Assembly (NCBI GenBank): GCA_038230695.1
Contig: JBBRMT010000181.1
Location: forward strand, 1 to 9,502
Reading direction: 5' to 3'
Origin: QHBQ01 sp038230695
GTDB taxonomy: Bacteria; Chloroflexota; Chloroflexia; QHBQ01
Length of the DNA stretch: 9,502 nt
Numbering within the stretch: the stretch's first letter is position 1; each line of letters opens with the position of its first letter. A model generated the notes under the pieces. The model saw only the letters and a program-made list of their open reading frames with translations. It was not told where the DNA came from and searched no databases. The position numbers and the translations under genes are program-made. Positions 1 to 5,954 of the stretch are shown here, in pieces.

Positions 1-1908
1 ATAACCAATGGTGGTAGCCAATACAGCTATCAGTGGGCCTATGACAGCGGCAACCGCCTGATTTCGATTACCTACCCCGGCGGTGAGCAGGTCAGCTACA
101 CCTACGACAATGGCTGGCGGCCCAATCGGATGTACTATGGCGGCAACCCTGCCAACTGCTACGTCTGCAACGCGCACTATACCGCACTGGATCAGCCGCT
201 AGACCAGACCGACGGCAACGGCGTTAAACAGATATCGAACTACAACAGCCCGATGCAGCAGCTTAGTAATATGGCGGTTGGCACGGCAGGCGGAAACTAC
301 AACAACTACTTCAACCGTAACTATTACTACGATGGCGTGGGCAACGTCCGTCAAATCGTCAACCTGCAAAACAACGAGACCCAGACTTATAGCTACGACT
401 CGCTCGACCGGTTGAACAACTGGACCACCTCGACCGGCGTTAACGAAACCTACCAGTACGATACCATTGGCAATCTGACCAGCAAGGCAGGAACGGCCCA
501 TGCCTACGGCGCGAACGGCAATGGCACCGGCGCAGGTCCGCATCAGGCCCGGGTCGTCGGCGGGCAGAATTACACCTACGATGCCAATGGCAATCTTACA
601 TCGCAGGGTATATCCGCCAAGTCTTTTCACCCGCGCAGCATGACCTGGAATGGTGACAACCAGGTAAGCTCGGTTACTGATGCTGGACCGAATACTTCCT
701 CCGCTAGTGAATACTACACCTACGATGCCGATGGGGCGCGAGTTAGCCGCGAGGTGTTTCCATTTGCTGGGGCACAGATTACCACAACATATGCAGGGGC
801 GTTGTACGAGGTGGACAGCACCGGCCCCACTCGCACTATGTACCAGTTCAATGGTCAGGTGGTGGCAGAGCGGGTTACTGGCAACGGCCCTGGTAGCCAG
901 GTATTTTATCTTCACGGCGACCATCTGGGTAGCGTGGCGTTGACTACCGACCAGAACGGCAACGTGGCAAGCAGCCAGGAGTTCAAGCCCTGGGGCGAGG
1001 TGCGCTCCGGCGGAGTGAGCCAGACCACCATCAACTACACGGGCCAGAAGCTTGACAGCACCGGGCTGCTGTATTATAATGCTCGGTACTACGACCCCGT
1101 GCTGGCAAGGTTTATCTCGGCGGACACGGTTGTACCCGGCATGGCGATGGGTGCGGGTAGCGCTCTTGGCACGTTGGGTATTGCCAATAATGCTTCGATG
1201 AAGGGATTGACCACTGACTACGCCGAAGCTGGTATGGCGCTTGCTGTCAATGGAGAGAACCATTTCACCACCCAGAAGGGCTTCTACTTCCAGCTAAGTA
1301 GCCAAGACAAGCAGAAGGCGAAGATCCCGTTTGGTCCGCTCAACCCTCAGGCGCTGAACCGCTATAGCTACGTCATAAACAACCCGCTGAGATATACGGA
1401 TCCGACTGGCCATTACCTATATCTCACCAGGTATCAGACCCTCGGGTACCGCAAGATAATCGCTCATGATGTCGCTCTGGTCGATCATTTCTGCGATACA
1501 CGTAATGCGGACCTCGCTGGAGGGGTGCTTGGAATTGTGATAGCTTTTGCTCCGGGGGGTGCTGTTATCGGCGCTGCTATGACGATTGGGGCACTGGCCG
1601 ATGCCTGGTGGGCTGACCAAGTAAAAGCTGCGATAGATGGCCCTCTCACAGGTCTATCCACGGCAATCACTGATGTTTTGACTACCGATCCGAATGCTAT
1701 AGGGGTGGATGTGGAGATCGACTGCAATAGCACTCAGTGTACAGACACCGTTACAGCCGTAGACGCGAACGGCATCAACACCTCGGTTTCCGAAACTTCT
1801 GACCCGGTGTATGCAGGTAGTCTATCGTACGAGTTCTATCAATCGCTGCTGGCTCAACATCCTGAACTCGGTCCAGGAAAGGAGTATGATAGCACACTTC
1901 CTAAATGA
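1..1908 (+). CDS. RHS/YD-repeat protein, 3' part (5' end outside the window), with a variable C-terminal tail
   Basis: The frame is open from base 1, so the gene starts upstream; the first in-frame ATG (130) is internal. In the 635 codons seen, YD-type repeats (YTYDANGNLTS, YQYDTIGNLTS, YYTYDADGARVS) are followed by the RHS core end: GDHLGSVALTTDQNG, then LLYYNARYYDP at about 356-366 and FISADT at 371-376. The core closes with NPQALNRYSYVINNPLRYTDPTGH, ending at 471. RHS proteins form a large beta-shell that encloses a C-terminal toxin or effector; that is family knowledge. The tail (472-635) resembles no toxin fold I know. It carries a Gly/Ala-rich hydrophobic stretch at about 505-537, a Cys pair (C574, C579) and an acidic middle. 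A stretch of about 67 residues (381-447) separates FISADT..VVPG from NPQALN, where many RHS proteins have a short link. It could be a secreted polymorphic toxin, a wall-associated RHS protein or a degenerate tip. The RHS identity is firm; toxicity is inference. Confidence 0.93.
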   Translation: MTNGGSQYSYQWAYDSGNRLISITYPGGEQVSYTYDNGWRPNRMYYGGNPANCYVCNAHYTALDQPLDQTDGNGVKQISNYNSPMQQLSNMAVGTAGGNYNNYFNRNYYYDGVGNVRQIVNLQNNETQTYSYDSLDRLNNWTTSTGVNETYQYDTIGNLTSKAGTAHAYGANGNGTGAGPHQARVVGGQNYTYDANGNLTSQGISAKSFHPRSMTWNGDNQVSSVTDAGPNTSSASEYYTYDADGARVSREVFPFAGAQITTTYAGALYEVDSTGPTRTMYQFNGQVVAERVTGNGPGSQVFYLHGDHLGSVALTTDQNGNVASSQEFKPWGEVRSGGVSQTTINYTGQKLDSTGLLYYNARYYDPVLARFISADTVVPGMAMGAGSALGTLGIANNASMKGLTTDYAEAGMALAVNGENHFTTQKGFYFQLSSQDKQKAKIPFGPLNPQALNRYSYVINNPLRYTDPTGHYLYLTRYQTLGYRKIIAHDVALVDHFCDTRNADLAGGVLGIVIAFAPGGAVIGAAMTIGALADAWWADQVKAAIDGPLTGLSTAITDVLTTDPNAIGVDVEIDCNSTQCTDTVTAVDANGINTSVSETSDPVYAGSLSYEFYQSLLAQHPELGPGKEYDSTLPK

Positions 1909-1945
1909 TCTGCATACTTAAAGCAGTTGTCTCAATCTTATACAG

Positions 1946-1990
1946 TCAGTGCCATGCTTCCACTCTCCTTACCTACTTGCATGGCACTGA
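1946..1990. repeat. 12-bp perfect inverted repeat with 21-base loop downstream of the RHS gene
   Basis: TCAGTGCCATGC (1946-1957) is the exact reverse complement of GCATGGCACTGA (1979-1990). It begins 37 bases after the RHS stop. No run of T follows on either strand, so a standard intrinsic terminator is not supported. A processing or stabilising hairpin, a binding site or the remnant of a small element are all possible. Confidence 0.7.
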
Positions 1991-2039
1991 AAGTTGAGGC
2001 CACTATTATCTGTTTGAACCTGGTAGAGCTGGTGCTTAC

Positions 2040-2060
2040 GTGCATAACTGTATTATGCAC
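2040..2060. promoter_or_regulatory. Operator-like palindrome upstream of the membrane protein gene
   Basis: GTGCATAA (2040-2047) and TTATGCAC (2053-2060) are perfect inverted halves separated by five bases, a 21-bp dyad typical in size of a dimeric regulator site. A further GTGCAT half-site lies at 2070-2075. The dyad ends 70 bases before the ATG at 2131. I found no convincing -35/-10 pair here, so the operator role is inference; it could also be a leader hairpin. Confidence 0.45.
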
Positions 2061-2130
2061 AAAGCCGCCGTGCATCTTAGTACGAAACTTGTAACTTTCA
2101 GAGCTAAAAATAACCCTACTAGGAGAGCAT

Positions 2131-2634
2131 ATGTATAAACTTAACAGCGACGATGTTAACGTGGAACCCCAAGAACAAGTCACCGTTGAGGACTACCGTG
2201 GTCCAGGTGTTGAGCCAACTCCCTATACATCCGAGGTGCGACGTGTTGACGCAGAACCTTCATTCAAGCAGGGTTCGAATAATACGTTGTTTGATCTCGC
2301 ACCCTCCCACATAGACTGGCCGCTAGGACTTTCCACGATAGGAAGATTGTTTAGCGCCGGTGCAGTTGGCGGTCTTCTTCCTTCTTCCTTCGCCTCGCTT
2401 CTTCTTTATAATGAATACCATAACCTGCCACTTCCGTTGCACGATATTGTATTTAACTGGACGGGGGTATTCCTTGCTTGTCTAGCCACCATGGGCTTCG
2501 CGCTTTGTACCATAGCCCTGTTCCGAAATAATACATCCCGTAATCCCAGTACCGTGGTATTTAGGAGTCGTATTGGTCTGGTGCTGAGTAGTGTATTGCT
2601 AATTGCCGAGCTGCTCGTCTATCTCCACGGTTAA
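2131..2634 (+). CDS. Small membrane protein of unknown family (three predicted TM segments)
   Basis: The ATG at 2131 is preceded by AGGAG (2121-2125) at a five-base spacing, which supports this start. The 167-residue product has a hydrophilic, acidic, proline-containing N-terminal part of about 65 residues. Three hydrophobic segments follow, at about 73-93, 108-131 and 146-165, and the protein ends almost immediately after the last one. It has no signal peptide, so the N-terminal part is probably cytoplasmic or periplasmic according to topology. I recognise no family. The gene lies 222 bases after the RHS stop on the same strand, where an immunity protein against the RHS tail would be expected. 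The hydrophobic stretch in that tail makes a membrane-acting pair conceivable, but nothing in the sequence proves it. It is AT-richer than the RHS core. Coding status is well supported; function is unknown. Confidence 0.75.
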   Translation: MYKLNSDDVNVEPQEQVTVEDYRGPGVEPTPYTSEVRRVDAEPSFKQGSNNTLFDLAPSHIDWPLGLSTIGRLFSAGAVGGLLPSSFASLLLYNEYHNLPLPLHDIVFNWTGVFLACLATMGFALCTIALFRNNTSRNPSTVVFRSRIGLVLSSVLLIAELLVYLHG

Positions 2635-2901
2635 TCACGCTAGTAATGCCATATGCGAGAGTAGCACACTGGCCCGCTCGGAGATGCCGTGTATTGGAGG
2701 AGTTGACCGACATCCCCGTTACTGCGGTGGCCGAGTTTGGTGTGCCAGCCCAACGAGGCCGGTGTTTCGCTGGCAAGACAAATGGCGATGGGGCAGGTAT
2801 AGATGATGAATCATAAAGTTACGGCGGGCGAAGAATAGTCTGGGTGCGAGGCTGGTAAGAGTAGAATCCATCATTAGGTCGACTCTCCTTCTTGGTGATA
2901 C
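2635..2901. other. Intergenic stretch between the membrane protein and recombinase remnant
   Basis: These 267 bases hold only short open frames without ribosome binding sites. The longest plausible one is 56 codons, from the ATG at 2646 to 2816, and it resembles nothing I know. No N-terminal half of the recombinase that ends at 3318 can be read here in any forward frame, so its missing part is deleted rather than merely frameshifted nearby. Confidence 0.5.
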
Positions 2902-3318
2902 GTGACAGAACACCACATGGGTAGGCAAGGGGCTAATCAGCAGGGCGCGTCGTTAGACTTAACTCGTCACTCGGTCAGCGTGGCGTTGATGACCTACCTA
3001 CACCAGCTGCACGGCGCGGCGATTGGCGCCCTCGACGCTGATACGCCGGTGTGGGTGTCACTGGCAAGCAACTACCCTGGCGCACGCCTCACCAAGCAGG
3101 CCATCGCCAACATCTGCCGCAACCGCCTCGGTGTCTCCAAGGTTCACAGCCTGCGTCACACCTTCGCTCGTGCAATGGAGCAGGCCGGGGCGAAGGTCAG
3201 CGAGGTGCAGGCAAGGCTCGGCCACGCCAGCCTGGCTACCACTGGCAGATATTTGGCCGCGCTTGCCAGCGCCGAGAACCAGCACGCTGATGCCATTGGG
3301 GATATGTTCGGTATCTAG
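2902..3318 (+). pseudogene. Tyrosine recombinase (phage integrase family), C-terminal remnant A
   Basis: The open frame is 138 codons from a GTG at 2902 that lacks a ribosome binding site, so this may not be a real start. Homology to tyrosine recombinases begins near residue 6-16 and runs to the end. HSLRH (H82, R85) is the HxxR motif, RLGH places the second His at 108, and Y117 in TTGRY is the nucleophile position. The first catalytic Arg (RxxEL), the core-binding domain and a clear beta-hairpin Lys are absent, so recombination by this piece alone is not expected. Full-length integrases are usually about 280-400 residues. The piece matches remnant B (5244-5741), with about 54 of 78 identical residues over LDA..RYLAA by hand count, so they are related but old copies. 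It is most likely a decayed integrase left at the edge of a mobile unit. Confidence 0.8.
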
Positions 3319-3406
3319 GTCGCCCTACGTGCAGGGGATAGCCTTTATGGTGAGAAGCTTGTCGCGTTGGTGAGATGGATCCAACAGATCGTGCCGCCGC
3401 CTGGGG

Positions 3407-3497
3407 TAGTATGCTGGCCTGCCCGCCGAGGGGGATCCGAGGTCGTGATGCGCGGGCGGAGGCGCTTCCAGGTTAGTATGCTGGCCTGCTTGCCGAG
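3407..3497. repeat. 24-bp direct repeat, two copies 67 bases apart
   Basis: TAGTATGCTGGCCTGC starts at 3407 and again at 3474. The copies agree over 24 bases (3407-3430 and 3474-3497) except for a CC/TT difference near the end. The spacing is 67 bases, and a weak third start (AGGATGCTGA) occurs at 3541, so the stretch may be a decayed 66-67 bp tandem repeat. It fills the gap between recombinase remnant A and the promoter at 3529. The rest of 3319-3631 holds no gene I can support. Confidence 0.7.
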
Positions 3498-3528
3498 GAG
3501 AGCTGGTCGAGCGCAGGCGAGGTCGAGC

Positions 3529-3558
3529 TTGTATGGTAGAAGGATGCTGATGTATAAT
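3529..3558 (+). promoter_or_regulatory. Sigma70-type promoter for the cassette genes
   Basis: TTGTAT (3529-3534) and a perfect TATAAT (3553-3558) are separated by 18 bases, and the first gene starts at 3632 on the same strand. This implies a leader of roughly 65 bases. The promoter sits at the end of the repeat zone and would drive the PriCT-like gene and probably the DUF6602 gene. Confidence 0.6.
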
Positions 3559-3563
3559 AGGGG

Positions 3564-3590
3564 AGCTACAAATCGTAGCTATAAAATAGC
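3564..3590. promoter_or_regulatory. Overlapping palindromes at the expected transcription start
   Basis: AGCTAC (3564-3569) pairs with GTAGCT (3575-3580) across five bases. Overlapping it, GCTAT (3578-3582) pairs with ATAGC (3586-3590) across three. The two hairpins share bases, so only one can form at a time in the leader RNA; as DNA they could be an operator. They lie directly downstream of the TATAAT box at 3553. The stems are short, so chance occurrence is possible. Confidence 0.35.
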
Positions 3591-3631
3591 AAGCTGTACG
3601 TAATCAGGTAATTATTGGCAGGAGTGATGAG

Positions 3632-3877
3632 ATGACAAACGAGCAATACACCCGGGCTACAGGTTTTACCAACGAGGCGATTACTAAAGGTCAGGTAGGT
3701 AGTCGCTACAAGACAGCAATGTGGCTAACCATCAATCTGCGAGATATGGGCCTGACGAAGGAAGAGGCGAACGAGTTCATAACAACCTACCAGAAAGCGG
3801 TTGACCAACCTGATAAGCCCTACACTTCGAGGGAAGTGCAATCGGTGCTTAAGAGTGTCTACAAGCAGCAGCTATAG
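3632..3877 (+). CDS. Small PriCT-like (primase C-terminal-like) protein
   Basis: The ATG at 3632 has AGGAG at 3620-3624, seven bases upstream, and a promoter at 3529-3558. The 81-residue product from about residue 22 onward fits the primase C-terminal domain pattern (PriCT_1 type). It shows GSRYKTAMWLTINLRDMGL, then KEEANEF and finally SREVQSVLKSVYK, i.e. the usual G-R, hydrophobic helix, G-[LS]-x-x-E-[AE] and EV..[IV]..SVY positions. In known proteins this helical domain follows an archaeo-eukaryotic-type primase or a helicase of plasmids, phages and integrative elements. Here it stands alone, without a polymerase domain. It may be a remnant, a DNA-binding accessory factor or an adaptor. The gene ends 64 bases before the TTG start of the next gene and is probably cotranscribed with it. 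Family assignment is from motif memory. Confidence 0.7.
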   Translation: MTNEQYTRATGFTNEAITKGQVGSRYKTAMWLTINLRDMGLTKEEANEFITTYQKAVDQPDKPYTSREVQSVLKSVYKQQL

Positions 3878-3941
3878 GAGCAAAGGCGATCCAATCCCAC
3901 CGATAGGCAATATATCTACTAAGTGCCAGGAAGGGAATACT

Positions 3942-4835
3942 TTGAACGTAGTACCTAAAAAGCCACCGCCTGAAAGCATCCTGCGCGACCACTTCCGTAA
4001 TGTGGAGAATCTCCTTCGCTCTCAGGGCAGCATCCTGAAGAGTTCTGGCAACTCGGTTAATCAAGGACTGGCAAGAGAGAGCTTCGTGGGTCAATTCCTT
4101 ATGCAGCACCTCGGCTCATCAGTAGGGATTGGCACCGGCGAAATTATAGATCGTAATTCCAAAGCTGGGGAGGCGCGGCCTCAGATAGACGTTATTATCT
4201 ATAACAAGGATTTTCCTAAGATTCACTATAGCAACCAGGTTGATCGCTTCCTCGCCGAATCCGTGATTGCCACTATTGAGGTTAAATCAACGCTGAAACG
4301 CGAGGGACTTTGTAGGGCAATAGAAACAGCGCAGAAGGTCAAGTCACTTCAGCGAGAGGTGGCAGTGCCAGAGGGTCTACAGGAAGACTATACCAGGATA
4401 CGCGCTCTTCCTACCAGCATTCTTAGCTATGTAGTCGCGTACAAAGGGCCAGATATACACAAACTCCCCGATATGGTAGATGAGCACCACACGAAGCTGG
4501 GAATTGCCCATCCCCAGTGGAGCGACCCGGAACAAGCACCTCGCGTTCCTACGATGGGCTTGGACGGCGTATTTATACTTGGCAATGGTTATATGCTAGC
4601 TAATAACAGCACCTTTGGACCCATAATTGGTGACCCTGAAGAACGAGAGAAGGCTAAGAAGGTGAGCTGGTTCACGTTCAGTATTGCTGATGCAAATCTA
4701 TGGGCGTTGTTTTGCATACTTACAGCAGCAGCCACTATCGCCAGACTCCATGTCTATGAGCCGGTTCCTTATATCAACTCTAGTGGAATCCTAATTGCTC
4801 CCAAAGGTTGGTATTATGGCGAAGAAGAGGGCTAG
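3942..4835 (+). CDS. DUF6602-type protein with PD-(D/E)XK nuclease-like signature
   Basis: The start chosen is TTG at 3942, because AGGAAGG (3928-3934) lies seven bases upstream. The longer frame from 3801 would overlap the previous gene and read non-conserved residues. The 297-residue product begins with a helical stretch (ESILRDHFRNVENLLRSQG) and GLARESFVGQFL (E46). IGTGEIID follows, then QIDVIIYN (D83) and AESVIATIEVKSTL (E113, K115). D83 and E113-x-K115 form a PD-(D/E)XK-like core, and the overall order is that of DUF6602, often annotated as uncharacterised or restriction-like. The C-terminal half (about 150-297) has no motif I know and includes a moderately hydrophobic helix near 255-270. 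It sits between a PriCT-like gene and an unknown gene, all + strand and AT-rich, inside a recombinase-bracketed segment. A DNA-targeting nuclease is plausible; the substrate is unknown. Confidence 0.8.
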   Translation: MNVVPKKPPPESILRDHFRNVENLLRSQGSILKSSGNSVNQGLARESFVGQFLMQHLGSSVGIGTGEIIDRNSKAGEARPQIDVIIYNKDFPKIHYSNQVDRFLAESVIATIEVKSTLKREGLCRAIETAQKVKSLQREVAVPEGLQEDYTRIRALPTSILSYVVAYKGPDIHKLPDMVDEHHTKLGIAHPQWSDPEQAPRVPTMGLDGVFILGNGYMLANNSTFGPIIGDPEEREKAKKVSWFTFSIADANLWALFCILTAAATIARLHVYEPVPYINSSGILIAPKGWYYGEEEG

Positions 4836-4927
4836 GGCTATCATAAGTGCTTGGCCATTCTTGAAGTGACGAGTCCTGAACTGGCGAGTGCCAGGCATCG
4901 AGCCATTAAAGGAAAGTGAGGAAGGCA

Positions 4928-5266
4928 ATGGTTAAAGAGTCTATACCGCAACCAGCTTCCGGCTCCGAAATCGCGGAAGATGTAGAGCAGGTCACGGTAC
5001 TTGGAAATGACGCGCACACAATCCTACCTATAGGCAATACATATGATCTACGCATCTTCAGGGGTGTTTATGATATGCGGATGCACCACATAGTGACCTC
5101 GCGGCGTCGCAGTGTGTCGGTTAAGTGGGAGAACGGAACAATATCTGAGGAAAACTTTATGGCCTACCCGTTCGACGAATTCAATGTTAGTCCCGCAGGT
5201 TCTCTTAGGCGATTCACTATAACACCGATCCCCAACCGTTTAGGTGGTAGGGGTGCAATGTGGTAG
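4928..5266 (+). CDS. Hypothetical protein, possibly truncated at its 3' end
   Basis: The ATG at 4928 is preferred over the in-frame GTG at 4916: AGGA (4919-4922) is five bases from the ATG, whereas the GTG has a purine run only two bases away. The 112-residue product matches no family I know. Its first 20 residues look disordered and acidic. The remainder alternates short hydrophobic strands (VTVLG, YDLRIF, HHIVTS, SVSVKWENG, RRFTITPIP), suggesting a small beta-rich fold without membrane segments. Its last residues (about 103-112) are encoded where recombinase remnant B begins in another frame, so its natural C-terminus may have been replaced at the junction. The gap to the DUF6602 gene is 92 bases and contains only a small dyad, CTGGC/GCCAG at 4881-4894. 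It could be the third gene of the cassette operon; function is unknown. Confidence 0.55.
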   Translation: MVKESIPQPASGSEIAEDVEQVTVLGNDAHTILPIGNTYDLRIFRGVYDMRMHHIVTSRRRSVSVKWENGTISEENFMAYPFDEFNVSPAGSLRRFTITPIPNRLGGRGAMW

Positions 5267-5741
5267 GAGATTGAGCGAGTTGGCCGGATTGCAGTGGGGC
5301 GATGTGCAAATAGATGGTGATGCAGTCACGCTGCTATGGCCGAGGTGCAAGGGCGGCAAGAGTACCCGCGATGAGCTACCAGCCGCAACCGCTCGCGTGC
5401 TACTCGCCTGGCGAGCGGCGACAGTGGAACAGGGCGGCAAGCTGGATGCCACCGCGCCGGTGTGGATCAGCCTGGCGAGCAACCATCATGGGGCGCAGCT
5501 CTCTTTGCAGGCAATCGCCAACATCTGCGAAAAGCATCTAGGCACGAGCAAGGTGCATACACTTAGGCACACGTTCGCCCATGCGATGAGCGAGGCCGGG
5601 GCAGCGCCGAGCGAGATTCAGGCAAGGTTGCTGCACAGCAGTTTGGCGACAACCAGCCGCTACTTGCAGGCTATTTCTAGCAGCCACAACCCGCACGTCG
5701 ATGCGCTGGCCGCCGCGCTGGGAATCGGCGCGGCTGATTAG
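5244..5741 (+). pseudogene. Tyrosine recombinase catalytic domain, remnant B (all catalytic residues kept)
   Basis: A frame of 165 codons opens at GTG 5244, just after an in-frame TAG at 5241, and overlaps the preceding gene by 23 bases in another frame. It holds nearly a whole tyrosine recombinase catalytic domain: RRLSEL with R9, the hairpin CKGGK with K36, HTLRH with H105 and R108, LLH with H131, and TTSRY with Y140. The residue before H131 is Leu where Gly is usual (LGH). The N-terminal core-binding domain of about 100-180 residues is missing, and no ribosome binding site stands out at the GTG, so I call it a remnant. A stand-alone catalytic domain cannot be excluded because no catalytic residue is lost. 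Similarity to remnant A is strong in protein but only moderate in DNA, so the two did not arise by recent duplication. Confidence 0.75.
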
Positions 5742-5847
5742 CAGGCTGGCAGCCACTAGGATGACCCAGGAGTAGCAATAACCCCTAATGCTTGCGGAGG
5801 ACCTTGATCGAAGAGATGGCAGGCGAACAGGGTTAGCCTCCTGATTG

Positions 5848-5948
5848 GGGTGTGCGTCATGTTTTTGCAGAAGGGCCGCAGGAAAGCTCATTCACCAGGG
5901 CGGGCTGCAGCCCGCACCTACGTCTATGCAAGAACGTGACGCGCACCC
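5848..5948. mobile_element. 101-bp MITE-like element with 22-bp terminal inverted repeats and 9-bp target duplication
   Basis: The left end (5848-5869, starting GGGTGTGCGTCATG) is the inverted copy of the right end (5927-5948, ending GTGACGCGCACCC). There are three mismatches in 22 bases, all T opposite G, so the + strand RNA would still pair through G-U. Directly outside both ends is an exact direct repeat TCCTGATTG (5839-5847 and 5949-5957); with CC before each copy it reaches 11 bases. Terminal inverted repeats with a 9-bp duplication fit a non-autonomous transposable element mobilised by a transposase making 9-bp staggered cuts, as some IS4-like families do; which family is unknown. No open frame is inside. 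The middle holds a 16-bp palindrome (5900-5915). Confidence 0.72.
5900..5915. repeat. Perfect 16-bp palindrome inside the MITE-like element
   Basis: GCGGGCTGCAGCCCGC reads the same on both strands. It resembles the GC-rich palindromic extragenic repeats common in many GC-rich bacteria. It sits near the centre of the 5848-5948 element, so the transcript could fold into a long outer stem carrying an inner hairpin. Confidence 0.6.
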
Positions 5949-5954
5949 TCCTGA

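Noticed and set aside
199..1263. 354-codon open frame on the minus strand
   Set aside because: It is antisense to the RHS core, which has unmistakable YD repeats; the antisense protein resembles nothing.
1946..1990. Intrinsic terminator of the RHS gene
   Set aside because: The stem is perfect but the loop is long and no T-tract follows on either strand.
2646..2816. 56-codon open frame after the membrane protein
   Set aside because: No ribosome binding site, no family resemblance, and codon usage unlike the neighbours.
3051..3290. Other open frames overlapping recombinase remnant A
   Set aside because: They are frame shadows of the frame that carries HxxR, GH and the Tyr motif.
3405..3500. 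CRISPR array
   Set aside because: Only two clear copies with mismatches, 67-base period and no third intact repeat; no cas gene nearby.
3367..3603. 78-codon open frame upstream of the PriCT-like gene
   Set aside because: It reads through the direct repeats and the promoter and is Arg-rich low-complexity sequence, so probably non-coding.
3801..3941. Longer N-terminus for the DUF6602 protein (ATG at 3801)
   Set aside because: It overlaps the previous gene in another frame, and the TTG at 3942 has a well-placed AGGAAGG and begins right before the conserved region.
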